64,000 nucleotides of DNA from Ferruginibacter sp. (GTDB lineage: Bacteria; Bacteroidota; Bacteroidia; Chitinophagales; Chitinophagaceae), in NCBI GenBank assembly GCA_025963635.1, contig JAOQAK010000018.1, positions 99,720 to 163,719 on the forward strand, in the 5' to 3' direction. The notes below the pieces were generated by a model, which saw nothing but the letters and a program-made list of their open reading frames with translations, did not search any database and was not told the DNA's origin. The translations under genes and the position numbers were made by a program. Shown here one piece after another: positions 42,722-50,522 of the stretch; the first letter of the stretch is position 1; the number at the start of each line of letters is the position of its first letter.

Positions 42722-44968
42722 ATGAAGCGCTTCATCTTATTAATTTTTGCATTTGCCCTTGGACTGAACAATAACGCACAGGTAAAAAAAGCCATTACTC
42801 CAATAGACAGGAAAGTGACTGAACTGATCGCCAAAATGACGCTTGAGGAAAAAGTTGGCCAGATGACACAGGTTACCCTGGGTGTGGTGGGTACAAAAAC
42901 GGACGGGGAATTAGATGCCGCAGCATTAAAAAAAGCAGTTGACAATTATAAAGTGGGATCGATCTTGAACGTTACCAATCATGCGCTCTCGGTTTCGCAG
43001 TGGCATGTATTGCTGACACAAATCGCTGATGCAGCTAAGAACACCCGTTTAAAAATCCCGATCATTTATGGGTTGGATGGAATCCACGGCCAAACTTATA
43101 CATTGGATGCCACCTTATTTCCACAAAACATCGGTATGGCCGCTTCGCGTAATATCGAACTGGCCAGGGCAGTCACCAAAGTGGCGGCTAAAGAATTAAG
43201 GGCTTCCGGTGTTCGCTGGAACTTTGCACCGGTGCTGGATATTGGGCGCCAACCGTTATGGTCAAGATTTCCTGAGACTTATGGGGAAGACGTTTTTATC
43301 GGCAAAACAATGGGGACGGCGGTAATCAAAGCCTATGAGGAAGATGGATTAACCAACACTACCGCTGTAGCAAGTTGTATGAAACATTACCTGGGCTATT
43401 CAGCATCCCGGACAGGAAAGGACAGAACACCCATCTATTTACCCGAAATAGAAATGCGGGAATATTATTTACCACAATTCAGGGAAGCTGTTAAAGCGGG
43501 CGCTTCAACGGTTATGATCAACTCAAGTGAAATAAATGGCGTTCCGGTACACGCGAGCAAATATTTATTAACGGATGTTTTAAGAAAGGAACTTGGTTTC
43601 GAAGGGGTAATTGTTACCGATTGGGAGGATGTAAAAAGGGTACACGACAGGCACAATGTGGCCGCTACCCCAAGAGAAGCAGTGGCCATGTGTGTAAACG
43701 CCGGCATCGATATGAGCATGGTGCCAACAGACTTTTCTTTTTACGACCTGTTACTTGAAGCGGTAAAAAAGAATGAAGTGCCCATGAGCAGGATCGATGA
43801 CGCAGTTAAAAAAATCTTAACCCTTAAATATAAACTGGGCCTGTTCGATAATCCATACCCCGAGAAAGAAGCGATTGCTAATTTCGGTAAACCCGAATAC
43901 CAGGCACTAGCGTTGGATGCAGCACACGAGGCCATGACTTTACTGAAAAATGAAGGCAATGTTTTACCACTGGCAAAAAGTGCCAAAGTGTTGGTAGCAG
44001 GTCCTGCAGCGCAAAGCATCAGTGCATTGAACGGTTGCTGGAGCTATACCTGGCAAGGGAAAGAAGAACAATGGTATCCCGCTGACAGCAAAACAATATT
44101 GCAAAGCATTATGGACAAATTGGGTGCTGCAAATGTATCCACTACCACGGCGAAGGGATTTGACGATTCAAAAAATTATGATGCTGCGGCATTAACCGCC
44201 ACGGCTTCTTCTGCCGACGCCATCATATTGTGCCTGGGTGAAAATGCTTATGCAGAAAGTCCGGGTAATATCGAAGACCTGGCATTAGATGAAAGACAGG
44301 TAGCACTTGCAAAAGCAGCAGCCGCCACTGGCAAGCCCGTTATATTGGTTTTAACCGAAGGGAGGCCAAGATTTATCAGCAATATTGAACCTTCCATGAA
44401 GGGCATACTGATGGCTTACTGGAGTGGAAAGAAAACCGCTGAAGCGGTTGCGGACGTATTGTTCGGCGATTATAACCCCAACGGTAAATTACCATTTAGT
44501 TATCCGCGCAGTATGGGTGAAGTGGTGATGTACGATAGAAAACCTACAGAAGAGATCAGGGAAATTTTTAATGATGATGTACATACCGGTTACAATCCGT
44601 TGTTTGCCTTTGGTCATGGGTTGAGTTATACCAGTTTTGAATACAGCGATCTTACCCTCAGCACCACCGGGTTGAAGGGCGATGCAAATTTAACCATCAC
44701 CGTAAAGGTTAAGAATACGGGCGCCAGGGATGGTAAGCATACCGTGGAACTATACTCAAGGGATATGTATGCGAGTATTACTCCAAACATGAAAAGATTA
44801 AGAGCATTTCAAAAAATTGATTTGAAAGCAGGTGAAAGCAAAACGGTGAGGTTCAGTATCAATAAAGATGATCTTGCTTTTGTAAACGCACAATTGAAAA
44901 CGGTAACAGAGGCAGGCGATTTTAAAGTGATGATAGGAAATCTTACTGCCGATTTTCGTTATAACTAA
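42722..44968 (+). CDS. Beta-glucosidase, glycoside hydrolase family 3 (BglX-like)
   Basis: Periplasmic exo-enzyme releasing terminal beta-linked glucose or similar residues. A signal peptide (KRFILLIFAFALGLNNNAQ) is followed by the GH3 N-domain: MTLEEKVGQMTQVTLG, IIYGLDGIHGQTYTLDATLFPQNIGMAASRN, and GVIVTDWEDVKRVHD with nucleophile Asp300. The alpha/beta sandwich domain has ILCLGENAYAESPGNIEDLAL, and a fibronectin-III-like domain ends the protein (LTITVKVKNTGARDGKHTVELYSRD). At 748 residues it matches the BglX type. In this operon it would trim glucose from glucomannan oligosaccharides. Confidence 0.93.
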   Translation: MKRFILLIFAFALGLNNNAQVKKAITPIDRKVTELIAKMTLEEKVGQMTQVTLGVVGTKTDGELDAAALKKAVDNYKVGSILNVTNHALSVSQWHVLLTQIADAAKNTRLKIPIIYGLDGIHGQTYTLDATLFPQNIGMAASRNIELARAVTKVAAKELRASGVRWNFAPVLDIGRQPLWSRFPETYGEDVFIGKTMGTAVIKAYEEDGLTNTTAVASCMKHYLGYSASRTGKDRTPIYLPEIEMREYYLPQFREAVKAGASTVMINSSEINGVPVHASKYLLTDVLRKELGFEGVIVTDWEDVKRVHDRHNVAATPREAVAMCVNAGIDMSMVPTDFSFYDLLLEAVKKNEVPMSRIDDAVKKILTLKYKLGLFDNPYPEKEAIANFGKPEYQALALDAAHEAMTLLKNEGNVLPLAKSAKVLVAGPAAQSISALNGCWSYTWQGKEEQWYPADSKTILQSIMDKLGAANVSTTTAKGFDDSKNYDAAALTATASSADAIILCLGENAYAESPGNIEDLALDERQVALAKAAAATGKPVILVLTEGRPRFISNIEPSMKGILMAYWSGKKTAEAVADVLFGDYNPNGKLPFSYPRSMGEVVMYDRKPTEEIREIFNDDVHTGYNPLFAFGHGLSYTSFEYSDLTLSTTGLKGDANLTITVKVKNTGARDGKHTVELYSRDMYASITPNMKRLRAFQKIDLKAGESKTVRFSINKDDLAFVNAQLKTVTEAGDFKVMIGNLTADFRYN

Positions 44969-45162
44969 CCAGGTAAAAATCATTTGGTAGTGAATTGAAT
45001 TTCAGAAACATTCATCCAGGCAGCCGTTAAAAGTCTCTTAAAAAGCAGTAAAGTTTCAAGTCAACATCCTTTATTTGCTTGTTCCAACATTACTTTGCAG
45101 CATCCGGTTCCAGGTCCGGTAATCCTTGTTAATAAACCCACACGTACAATAAATAAATTACA

Positions 45163-46122
45163 ATGAAATCAATCTCCGCTGCAGTCCTCTTTTTTTGTAT
45201 TGCTTTTCGGATAGATGCCCAACCTGTGAAAATGCATGGGCAATTAAAAGTGCAGGGAACCCAACTGACAGATCAAAATAATCAACCCCTGGTACTGAAT
45301 GGAATGAGCTTTGGATGGAGTTGTTTTCATCCCCGTTTTTATACTGCTGCAGCTACAAAATGGTTGCACAAAGATTGGAAGTGCAATGTGGTAAGGGCTG
45401 CACTTGGCGTTGAACCCGATAGAGGATACCTCCAGGATTCTGCCGGAAACATGAAGCGTATCAAAACTGTAATAGACGCAGCCATTGAGGAGGGTATTTA
45501 TGTTATCGTTGACTGGCATAGCCACAACATCAACCTTAACGAGGCAAAAGGATTTTTCAGGGAAATAGCGACTGCATACGGAAATCATCCCAATATCATC
45601 TACGAGATCTTCAACGAGCCAGATTATGAAACATGGCCTGAAGTAAAAAAATATTCCACAGAAGTAATTGCCACCATAAGGGCGATTGACCCTAACAATA
45701 TCATTTTGGTGGGCAGTCCGCATTGGGACCAGGACATTATGTTGCCTGCGGCCGATCCGATCACCGGCTTTAATAATTTAATGTACACTGTTCACTTTTA
45801 TGCAGCTACCCATAAACAGTTTTTGCGGGATCGTACAGACGCAGCTATTGCGAAGGGGTTACCGGTTTTTATTTCGGAATCAGCAGGAATGCAGGCTTCG
45901 GGAAATGGGGCCATCGATTATCCTGAATGGAATAAATGGATCAGTTGGATGGAGGATAAAAAATTAAGCTGGATCACCTGGTCGGTTTCCGATAAAGATG
46001 AAACCTGTTCTGTGTTAAATATTACTGCCTCTGATTATGGCGGATGGAAGAAGGAAGACCTGAAAGAATCCGGAACAAAGACCAGGGAAATATTAAGAAA
46101 CAAGGCCGCTAAAAATAAATAG
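45163..46122 (+). CDS. Endoglucanase-like glycoside hydrolase family 5 (GH5_2 type)
   Basis: Secreted endo-beta-1,4-glucanase-like enzyme. After the signal peptide (SISAAVLFFCIAFRIDAQ) the GH5 barrel reads QLTDQNNQPLVLNGMSFGWSCFHPRFYTAAATKWLHKDWKCNVVRAALG, typical of subfamily 2 cellulases, with VIVDWHSHNI, YEIFNEPDYETW (acid/base Glu152), LMYTVHFYAATHKQFLRD and PVFISESAGM (nucleophile Glu239). The 319 residues are one catalytic domain without a carbohydrate-binding module. With the mannan genes before it, glucomannan is a sensible target. It ends the operon; a terminator follows. Confidence 0.92.
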   Translation: MKSISAAVLFFCIAFRIDAQPVKMHGQLKVQGTQLTDQNNQPLVLNGMSFGWSCFHPRFYTAAATKWLHKDWKCNVVRAALGVEPDRGYLQDSAGNMKRIKTVIDAAIEEGIYVIVDWHSHNINLNEAKGFFREIATAYGNHPNIIYEIFNEPDYETWPEVKKYSTEVIATIRAIDPNNIILVGSPHWDQDIMLPAADPITGFNNLMYTVHFYAATHKQFLRDRTDAAIAKGLPVFISESAGMQASGNGAIDYPEWNKWISWMEDKKLSWITWSVSDKDETCSVLNITASDYGGWKKEDLKESGTKTREILRNKAAKNK

Positions 46123-46144
46123 CTGTTGAGCGGCATATACAAGC

Positions 46145-46174
46145 AGGCATTCTTGGAGATGCCTCTTTTTTTTT
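46145..46174 (+). terminator. Intrinsic terminator of the mannan operon
   Basis: Stem AGGCAT / ATGCCT with loop TCTTGGAG, followed by C and nine T. It lies 23 bp after the GH5 stop. Confidence 0.75.
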
Positions 46175-46399
46175 GCCGCGAATGCACGAATGTTGCTACT
46201 ACATTTCCAGCTCCACCTCCGGCGCCTTTTTGGTAGGCTTTATTGTCGGTAAATTTTTATTTTTTTGCCAAGACTGCACGAATGTATTACTAATACATTT
46301 CTAAGCATTTCTTTTCAACAGTTAGGGGCATTCATTTCGTACGGAGGAAAATAGATAAGTGATCTCATTCGTGCCAATTCGTTTCATTCGTGGCAAAAA
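46175..46399. repeat. Non-coding element bounded by inverted GCCxCGAATG...CGAATG motifs
   Basis: The left edge reads GCCGCGAATGCACGAATG (46175-46192); a related copy GCCAAGACTGCACGAATG lies at 46267-46284; the right edge (46366-46394) reads in reverse complement GCCACGAATGAAACGAATT followed by GGCACGAATG. The arms are thus inverted and carry A/T runs outside. This suggests a small mobile or dispersed non-coding element (MITE-like) between the convergent GH5 and DUF1080 genes. No frame is present. Confidence 0.5.
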
Positions 46400-46420
46400 T
46401 AAATTTATAAAACGCCGGCC

Positions 46421-47101
46421 TTATTTTAGTTCTTCAACGGCAACATTTCTGTAATAAATTTCGGCGCCCTCTGATTGTAAAACGATATTGCCTTCTTTGG
46501 TATTGCCAAGCTTCGCCGAGTTTACAATTTCACCATTCAGCACGTGCGTTATATTTCCATCCTTAACAATCACCGTTGCAACATTCCACTGGCCCGTGGG
46601 TTTTTCTGCATCTTTTATTTTCACAACATTAAATGCACCCTTGTTAGGCGTAGTCAATGTATCCTTGTGAAGGATCGTGGTGCTGTCTGTCATCCAGAAA
46701 TCGCCGCAGTCACCCTCCTGGATTTGGTATTCAAGCGATCTTGGCCATATCTTATCCCCGCTGTATAGATCAGCATGGTACAATATTCCTGCATCCCTTT
46801 TCGCATTTTCACGGGGCGGATATTTCTTTTCACCCCATTTAAATTCAACCGTCAAACGAAAATTGCTGTACTTTTTTTCGGTAATAAGGTATGCAAAATC
46901 CTGCCCGGATACATGGATCATATTTCCTTCAAACTGAAATACCTTCTGGGGGTCGTTGTTCTTGCCCGACCTGGCCGTATATACATGCCATTCCGATTTT
47001 TTGTGGGGGCTAAAAAGCGTGGTTTTCTTTTGAGTGTGCAGGCCGGAACTGATCATGAGGGCTGCGAAAATAGCGATAGTGCTTTTTGATAGAAAATGCA
47101 T
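46421..47101 (-). CDS. DUF1080 / 3-keto-disaccharide hydrolase domain protein
   Basis: A 226-residue secreted protein: signal peptide (MHFLSKSTIAIFAALMISSG), then a concanavalin-like jelly roll with FEGNMIHVSGQDFAYLITEKKYSNFRLTVEFKWGEKKYPPRENAKRDAGILYHAD, YQIQEGDCGDFWM, GQWNVATVIVKDGNITHVLNGEIVN and GNIVLQSEGAEIYYRNVAVEEL. This is the DUF1080 fold; members have been shown to cleave 3-keto-glycosides. Here it lies next to predicted sugar-oxidising genes, supporting that role (inference). It is the last gene of a minus-strand pair with the Dabb gene (60 bp). Confidence 0.87.
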   Translation of the reverse strand: MHFLSKSTIAIFAALMISSGLHTQKKTTLFSPHKKSEWHVYTARSGKNNDPQKVFQFEGNMIHVSGQDFAYLITEKKYSNFRLTVEFKWGEKKYPPRENAKRDAGILYHADLYSGDKIWPRSLEYQIQEGDCGDFWMTDSTTILHKDTLTTPNKGAFNVVKIKDAEKPTGQWNVATVIVKDGNITHVLNGEIVNSAKLGNTKEGNIVLQSEGAEIYYRNVAVEELK

Positions 47102-47161
47102 TACGTTCTTTTTATGTATTGAGCATTTGTTTAATTTTTACAATCCCGGCTGAGTTACTCA

Positions 47162-47572
47162 TCAGGCATCCACTGCATCGTACACTACTACTTTCGACCA
47201 CAGATGGCTGCATTCTTCGATAAATTTTAGATGGATAGGGTCCGTTTGGTAAATGGCCTGGTCAGCCTCATTTTCAAAGATCAGCATCCAGGATACCGCA
47301 TAGGAACTGTCAATCACATCGCGGTTGGTATTGGCCGGCCTCCCGATATGAAACTGTTTGATGGTGGTAGCTTTTGATAGTTTTTTTAATCCTGCGACAA
47401 GTTGGCTATAGTCGGCTATATTCCCGGAATGCTTCAGCCAGAAATAAACATGGTGCACAAAAATATTATTCATTTGGTTGTTATTTAAATTTCGTGAAGC
47501 AAATATAGCAGTTCCTGCCAAGGAAGCTTTGGAACTATCTCCTAAAAATTTGCGGCGTGATATTTTTTTCAT
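47162..47572 (-). CDS. Dabb-domain protein with Tat-like signal
   Basis: About 136 residues. The N-terminus MKKISRRKFLGDSSKASLAG is a twin-arginine signal, followed by a short Dabb (stress-responsive alpha/beta barrel) domain: FVHHVYFWLKHSGN, YSQLVAGLKKLSKATTIKQFHIGRPANTNRDVIDSSYAVSWMLIFEN, and YQTDPIHLKFIEECSHLWSKVVVYDAV. The start at 47572 places the twin Arg near the N-terminus; the longer frame does not. Proteins of this fold form dimers with a small central pocket; in this setting it may bind a keto-sugar or a product (speculative). Confidence 0.8.
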   Translation of the reverse strand: MKKISRRKFLGDSSKASLAGTAIFASRNLNNNQMNNIFVHHVYFWLKHSGNIADYSQLVAGLKKLSKATTIKQFHIGRPANTNRDVIDSSYAVSWMLIFENEADQAIYQTDPIHLKFIEECSHLWSKVVVYDAVDA

Positions 47573-47853
47573 GTTGTAATAGTTTCGTAAATATAATACA
47601 TGCTTTTTGTGCATGAAATGAATACTGTCCGGGCAGCGATGATTTGATATGGAATCACTATACCTTCGAAATAATAATGATACTTTTTTAACCGATAGTT
47701 TTACTTTGTTAACTTTAAAGATTTAAATCCCTTAAAGAAAGTAGTTTAGTATTTCGATTGTTCACCAATGACCAATGTTCTGAAAAAAATGTTACAGGAC
47801 TGCTTTGCTAATTATTTTAAATTTTTCCATTACAATTATCCAAACAATAAATT

Positions 47854-48723
47854 ATGACCCGCAGATTATTACGCTGTTGCTGGCTTTTCTTTTTTATATA
47901 TGGTGGATGTTTATCTTCTGCCGCAGCACAGGATAGTGTTGAAGTAATCTCTTTGTGGAAAAATGGTGCACCAGGGTTTGAAAACAGGAAAAATGAACGG
48001 GAGCAGGCAAAAGATTGGTGGGTAAATACCATCAACAATCCGTCACTGAGCGTTTATCCTGCACCAAAAGATATTGCTACGGGAGCCGCTGTTGTAATCT
48101 GCCCGGGTGGTGGATTTCGCAACCTGGTTTTTAATGCGGAAGGAAGAGATGCAGCAAAATTTTTGAACAATATCGGTATCACCGCTTTTGTACTGAAATA
48201 CCGTTTATTTCGCCAGGAAAGTTCCCCTTATACACAAAAGCATCCCACCGAGGATATCTTCCGTGCTATGCGTTTGGTGAGAAGTTTCGCTAAACAATAT
48301 GCAATCGATACTGCAAGAATCGGAGTAATGGGGTTCTCTGCCGGCGGGGAAGTTGCCGGCTGGGTTGCTTATAGGTACGCAGATAAAAATTTTACAAATG
48401 GGGATGCCATTGACCAGCTAACGGCCAGACCAGCGTTTCAGATTTTAATCTACCCGGGTCCGCTGGCCGTTCCGGATTCTGTAATTTCAACAGCGCCTCC
48501 AACTTTTTTACTCGCTGCCAATGACGATGAATGTTGTTCAGAGCCAGTTATTCAATTGGTGCAGATGCACAGGAAGGCAAAAGTGCCGATCGAAATGCAT
48601 TTGCTGGCACAAGGCAATCATGGGTTCAATATGGGTAGCCGGTCGAACTTAAACAGCATCAAAACCTGGCCGCAGCGGATGGCAGACTGGTTGAAGGATA
48701 CCGGCTGGTTACAAAAGAAATAG
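47854..48723 (+). CDS. Secreted alpha/beta hydrolase (esterase, BD-FAE / acetylesterase-like)
   Basis: A 289-residue alpha/beta hydrolase with a signal peptide (RRLLRCCWLFFFIYGGCLSSAAAQ). The oxyanion loop VICPGGGFRNLVFNAEGRDAAKFL, the nucleophile elbow GVMGFSAGGEVAG, the acidic residue in TFLLAANDDECCS and the histidine in LAQGNHGFNMG form the expected triad. Similar enzymes remove acetyl or feruloyl groups from xylan and mannan. Its position near the mannan operon suits mannan deacetylation; it also heads the plus-strand half of the oxidation group. Confidence 0.85.
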   Translation: MTRRLLRCCWLFFFIYGGCLSSAAAQDSVEVISLWKNGAPGFENRKNEREQAKDWWVNTINNPSLSVYPAPKDIATGAAVVICPGGGFRNLVFNAEGRDAAKFLNNIGITAFVLKYRLFRQESSPYTQKHPTEDIFRAMRLVRSFAKQYAIDTARIGVMGFSAGGEVAGWVAYRYADKNFTNGDAIDQLTARPAFQILIYPGPLAVPDSVISTAPPTFLLAANDDECCSEPVIQLVQMHRKAKVPIEMHLLAQGNHGFNMGSRSNLNSIKTWPQRMADWLKDTGWLQKK

Positions 48724-48841
48724 TAGCCAAAAAAATACCGGTATGTTAACAAAGCCCTAATAAAAAATCAATCATCTCCAAAGAACTGGGTAAGGAGCGT
48801 TATCCCGATTTATTTTTCTAATTTCATTAATAAAATTATCT

Positions 48842-49684
48842 ATGTACACAAGACGCGATTTTTTAAAACATACCGGTACTCTGTCGGTGGGTTCAATGCT
48901 TTTATCTTCTTTTGACATGAAAAATAATGACATCAATTATCCGCCGGGTATTCAATTGTACACTGTAAGAAAAGAGATGCTGGAAGATGCAATCGGAACG
49001 TTGAAAAAACTCGCCGCCCTGGGGATCCGGCAAATAGAGTCTGCCGCCAGCGACAAAGGATATTACTATGGCTTAAAGCCAAAGGAAATAAAGAAGGTGT
49101 GTTCCGATCTGGGCATGACATTGAGAAGCGGTCATATTCATCTTGATAATAAATGGCAGAAGACAATGGAAGATGCTGCGCTCGCCGGGCAGCAATACCT
49201 CATATGCTCCTCTCTCCCTATGAACCGGCAGACTGTTGACAATTACAAGTTTGTTTCTAAATCATTTAATGTAGCAGGTGAAGCGGCTGATAAATTACAA
49301 ATGAAATTTGGATACCATAATCACGATTTTGAATTTGAAAAAGAAAATGGTAAAGTGCTATATGACGTGTTGCTTGAAAATACCGACCCAAAACTTGTGT
49401 GCATGGAAATGGATCTTGGCTGGGTGGTCGCAACAGGCAATGACCCGATTGAATATTTTAACAAATACCCGGGACGTTTCCCTTTATGGCACCTAAAGGA
49501 TATGGACCTTGCCAAAAAACAAAGCACCGAATTTGGTAAAGGTGGATTGGATATTAAAAAGATGTTTGAGCATGCCGGTAAATCAGGCTTGCGGTATTAT
49601 TTTATTGAACAGGAAGAATACACCAGCACACCACTGGAAAGTATGAAAGAAAATATGGACTATTTAAAAAAGTTAAAAGGATAG
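48842..49684 (+). CDS. Sugar phosphate isomerase/epimerase-like TIM barrel, Tat-exported
   Basis: A 280-residue xylose-isomerase-like (AP endonuclease 2) barrel. The twin-arginine start MYTRRDFLKHTGTLSVGSMLLSS predicts Tat export, unusual for a phosphate-sugar enzyme and therefore suggesting a free-sugar substrate in the periplasm. The barrel shows PGIQLYTVRKEMLEDAIGTLKKLAALGI, metal-site candidates in FGYHNHDFEFE, KLVCMEMDLGWVV, PLWHLKDMD and the final Glu in YYFIEQEEYTST. Such proteins are frequent beside DUF1080 and dehydrogenase genes in Bacteroidota; epimerase, isomerase or 3-keto-glycoside lyase activity are all possible. Confidence 0.83.
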   Translation: MYTRRDFLKHTGTLSVGSMLLSSFDMKNNDINYPPGIQLYTVRKEMLEDAIGTLKKLAALGIRQIESAASDKGYYYGLKPKEIKKVCSDLGMTLRSGHIHLDNKWQKTMEDAALAGQQYLICSSLPMNRQTVDNYKFVSKSFNVAGEAADKLQMKFGYHNHDFEFEKENGKVLYDVLLENTDPKLVCMEMDLGWVVATGNDPIEYFNKYPGRFPLWHLKDMDLAKKQSTEFGKGGLDIKKMFEHAGKSGLRYYFIEQEEYTSTPLESMKENMDYLKKLKG

Positions 49685-49801
49685 GGATCCTGTTGTTTGC
49701 TTGCTTTGATTTACCTTTTTGAAGATCAGATCTTCGGCCGAAATTATTTAGCCGGAAAACTATTCACCATTTCATTCACCTATTAATTTACAAACGATAC
49801 A

Positions 49802-50332
49802 ATGAACAGGCGAAATGCGATTAGTAACATTGTACTGCTTTCGATGGGTGCAATGGTTTTGCCATCCTGCGGGCAAAAAGATGAACCCCTTGTCAAACTG
49901 AATAATTTTTCGATTACCAAAGGTGAAGAACAAACGCTGTCACAGCTGTCCGATACAATTATTCCTAAAAGTAATTTCACCGGGGATGAAAATGTAAATC
50001 CGCGTGAATTTATCCTGGTGATGGTGGATGATTGTTATGAGCCTGAGCGGCAGAAACGATTTATCGCAGGGCTGAAGCAGTTTGATAAAATGTCTAAAGA
50101 AAAGTATGCCGGTTCGTTTACAGCGCTGGATGCTGGTAAGAAAAAATCGTTGCTTGCAGGCATAGAAAAGAAAGAAGATATCCCGGAAGATGTACTTTTC
50201 TTTTATGAAACTACCAAGAGGCATACCGTGCAGGCACTCACTTCATCAAGAGATTATATGACTAAAGTTCTCAAATACAATATGGTGCCGGGCAGTAATT
50301 TTAAAGGATGTGTACCCACGACGAAAGTTTGA
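49802..50332 (+). CDS. Gluconate 2-dehydrogenase subunit 3-like protein
   Basis: A 176-residue small subunit of a flavin-dependent sugar dehydrogenase. The start MNRRNAISNIVLLSMGAMVLPSCG has a twin-arginine pair and a possible lipobox cysteine, so it can carry a folded partner across the membrane. The core LSQLSDTIIPKSNFTGDENVNPREFILVMVDDCYEPERQKRFIAGLKQFDKMS and FFYETTKRHTVQAL fit the subunit 3 family. The GMC oxidoreductase gene follows 190 bp downstream; in related three-subunit enzymes a cytochrome c completes the complex, but none is encoded here. Confidence 0.85.
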   Translation: MNRRNAISNIVLLSMGAMVLPSCGQKDEPLVKLNNFSITKGEEQTLSQLSDTIIPKSNFTGDENVNPREFILVMVDDCYEPERQKRFIAGLKQFDKMSKEKYAGSFTALDAGKKKSLLAGIEKKEDIPEDVLFFYETTKRHTVQALTSSRDYMTKVLKYNMVPGSNFKGCVPTTKV

Positions 50333-50340
50333 TCGTGAAG

Positions 50341-50390
50341 GGTGAATGGCGAAATTGTGAATGGTGAATTGTGAATGGTGAGTGGTTGAA
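50341..50390. repeat. Simple-sequence stretch of GTGAATGGTGAATT-type units
   Basis: Low-complexity DNA built from GTGAATGG and GTGAATTG units directly after the small-subunit gene, before GMC. It is followed by the phrase GCCTTGCGTGGCTTTGC... GCGCCTTAGC near 50440-50470. No frame or structure was recognised; it separates the two subunit genes. Confidence 0.55.
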
Positions 50391-50522
50391 GCAGCTGTCT
50401 TCTATTGTGTATAATCAAATCATAAAACAAAACATCGCCTTGCGTGGCTTTGCTCGTTAGCGCCTTAGCTTGTAACAAATTGCTTTCATAAAATATTCAT
50501 TTTCCAAAATTCATTTACAACC

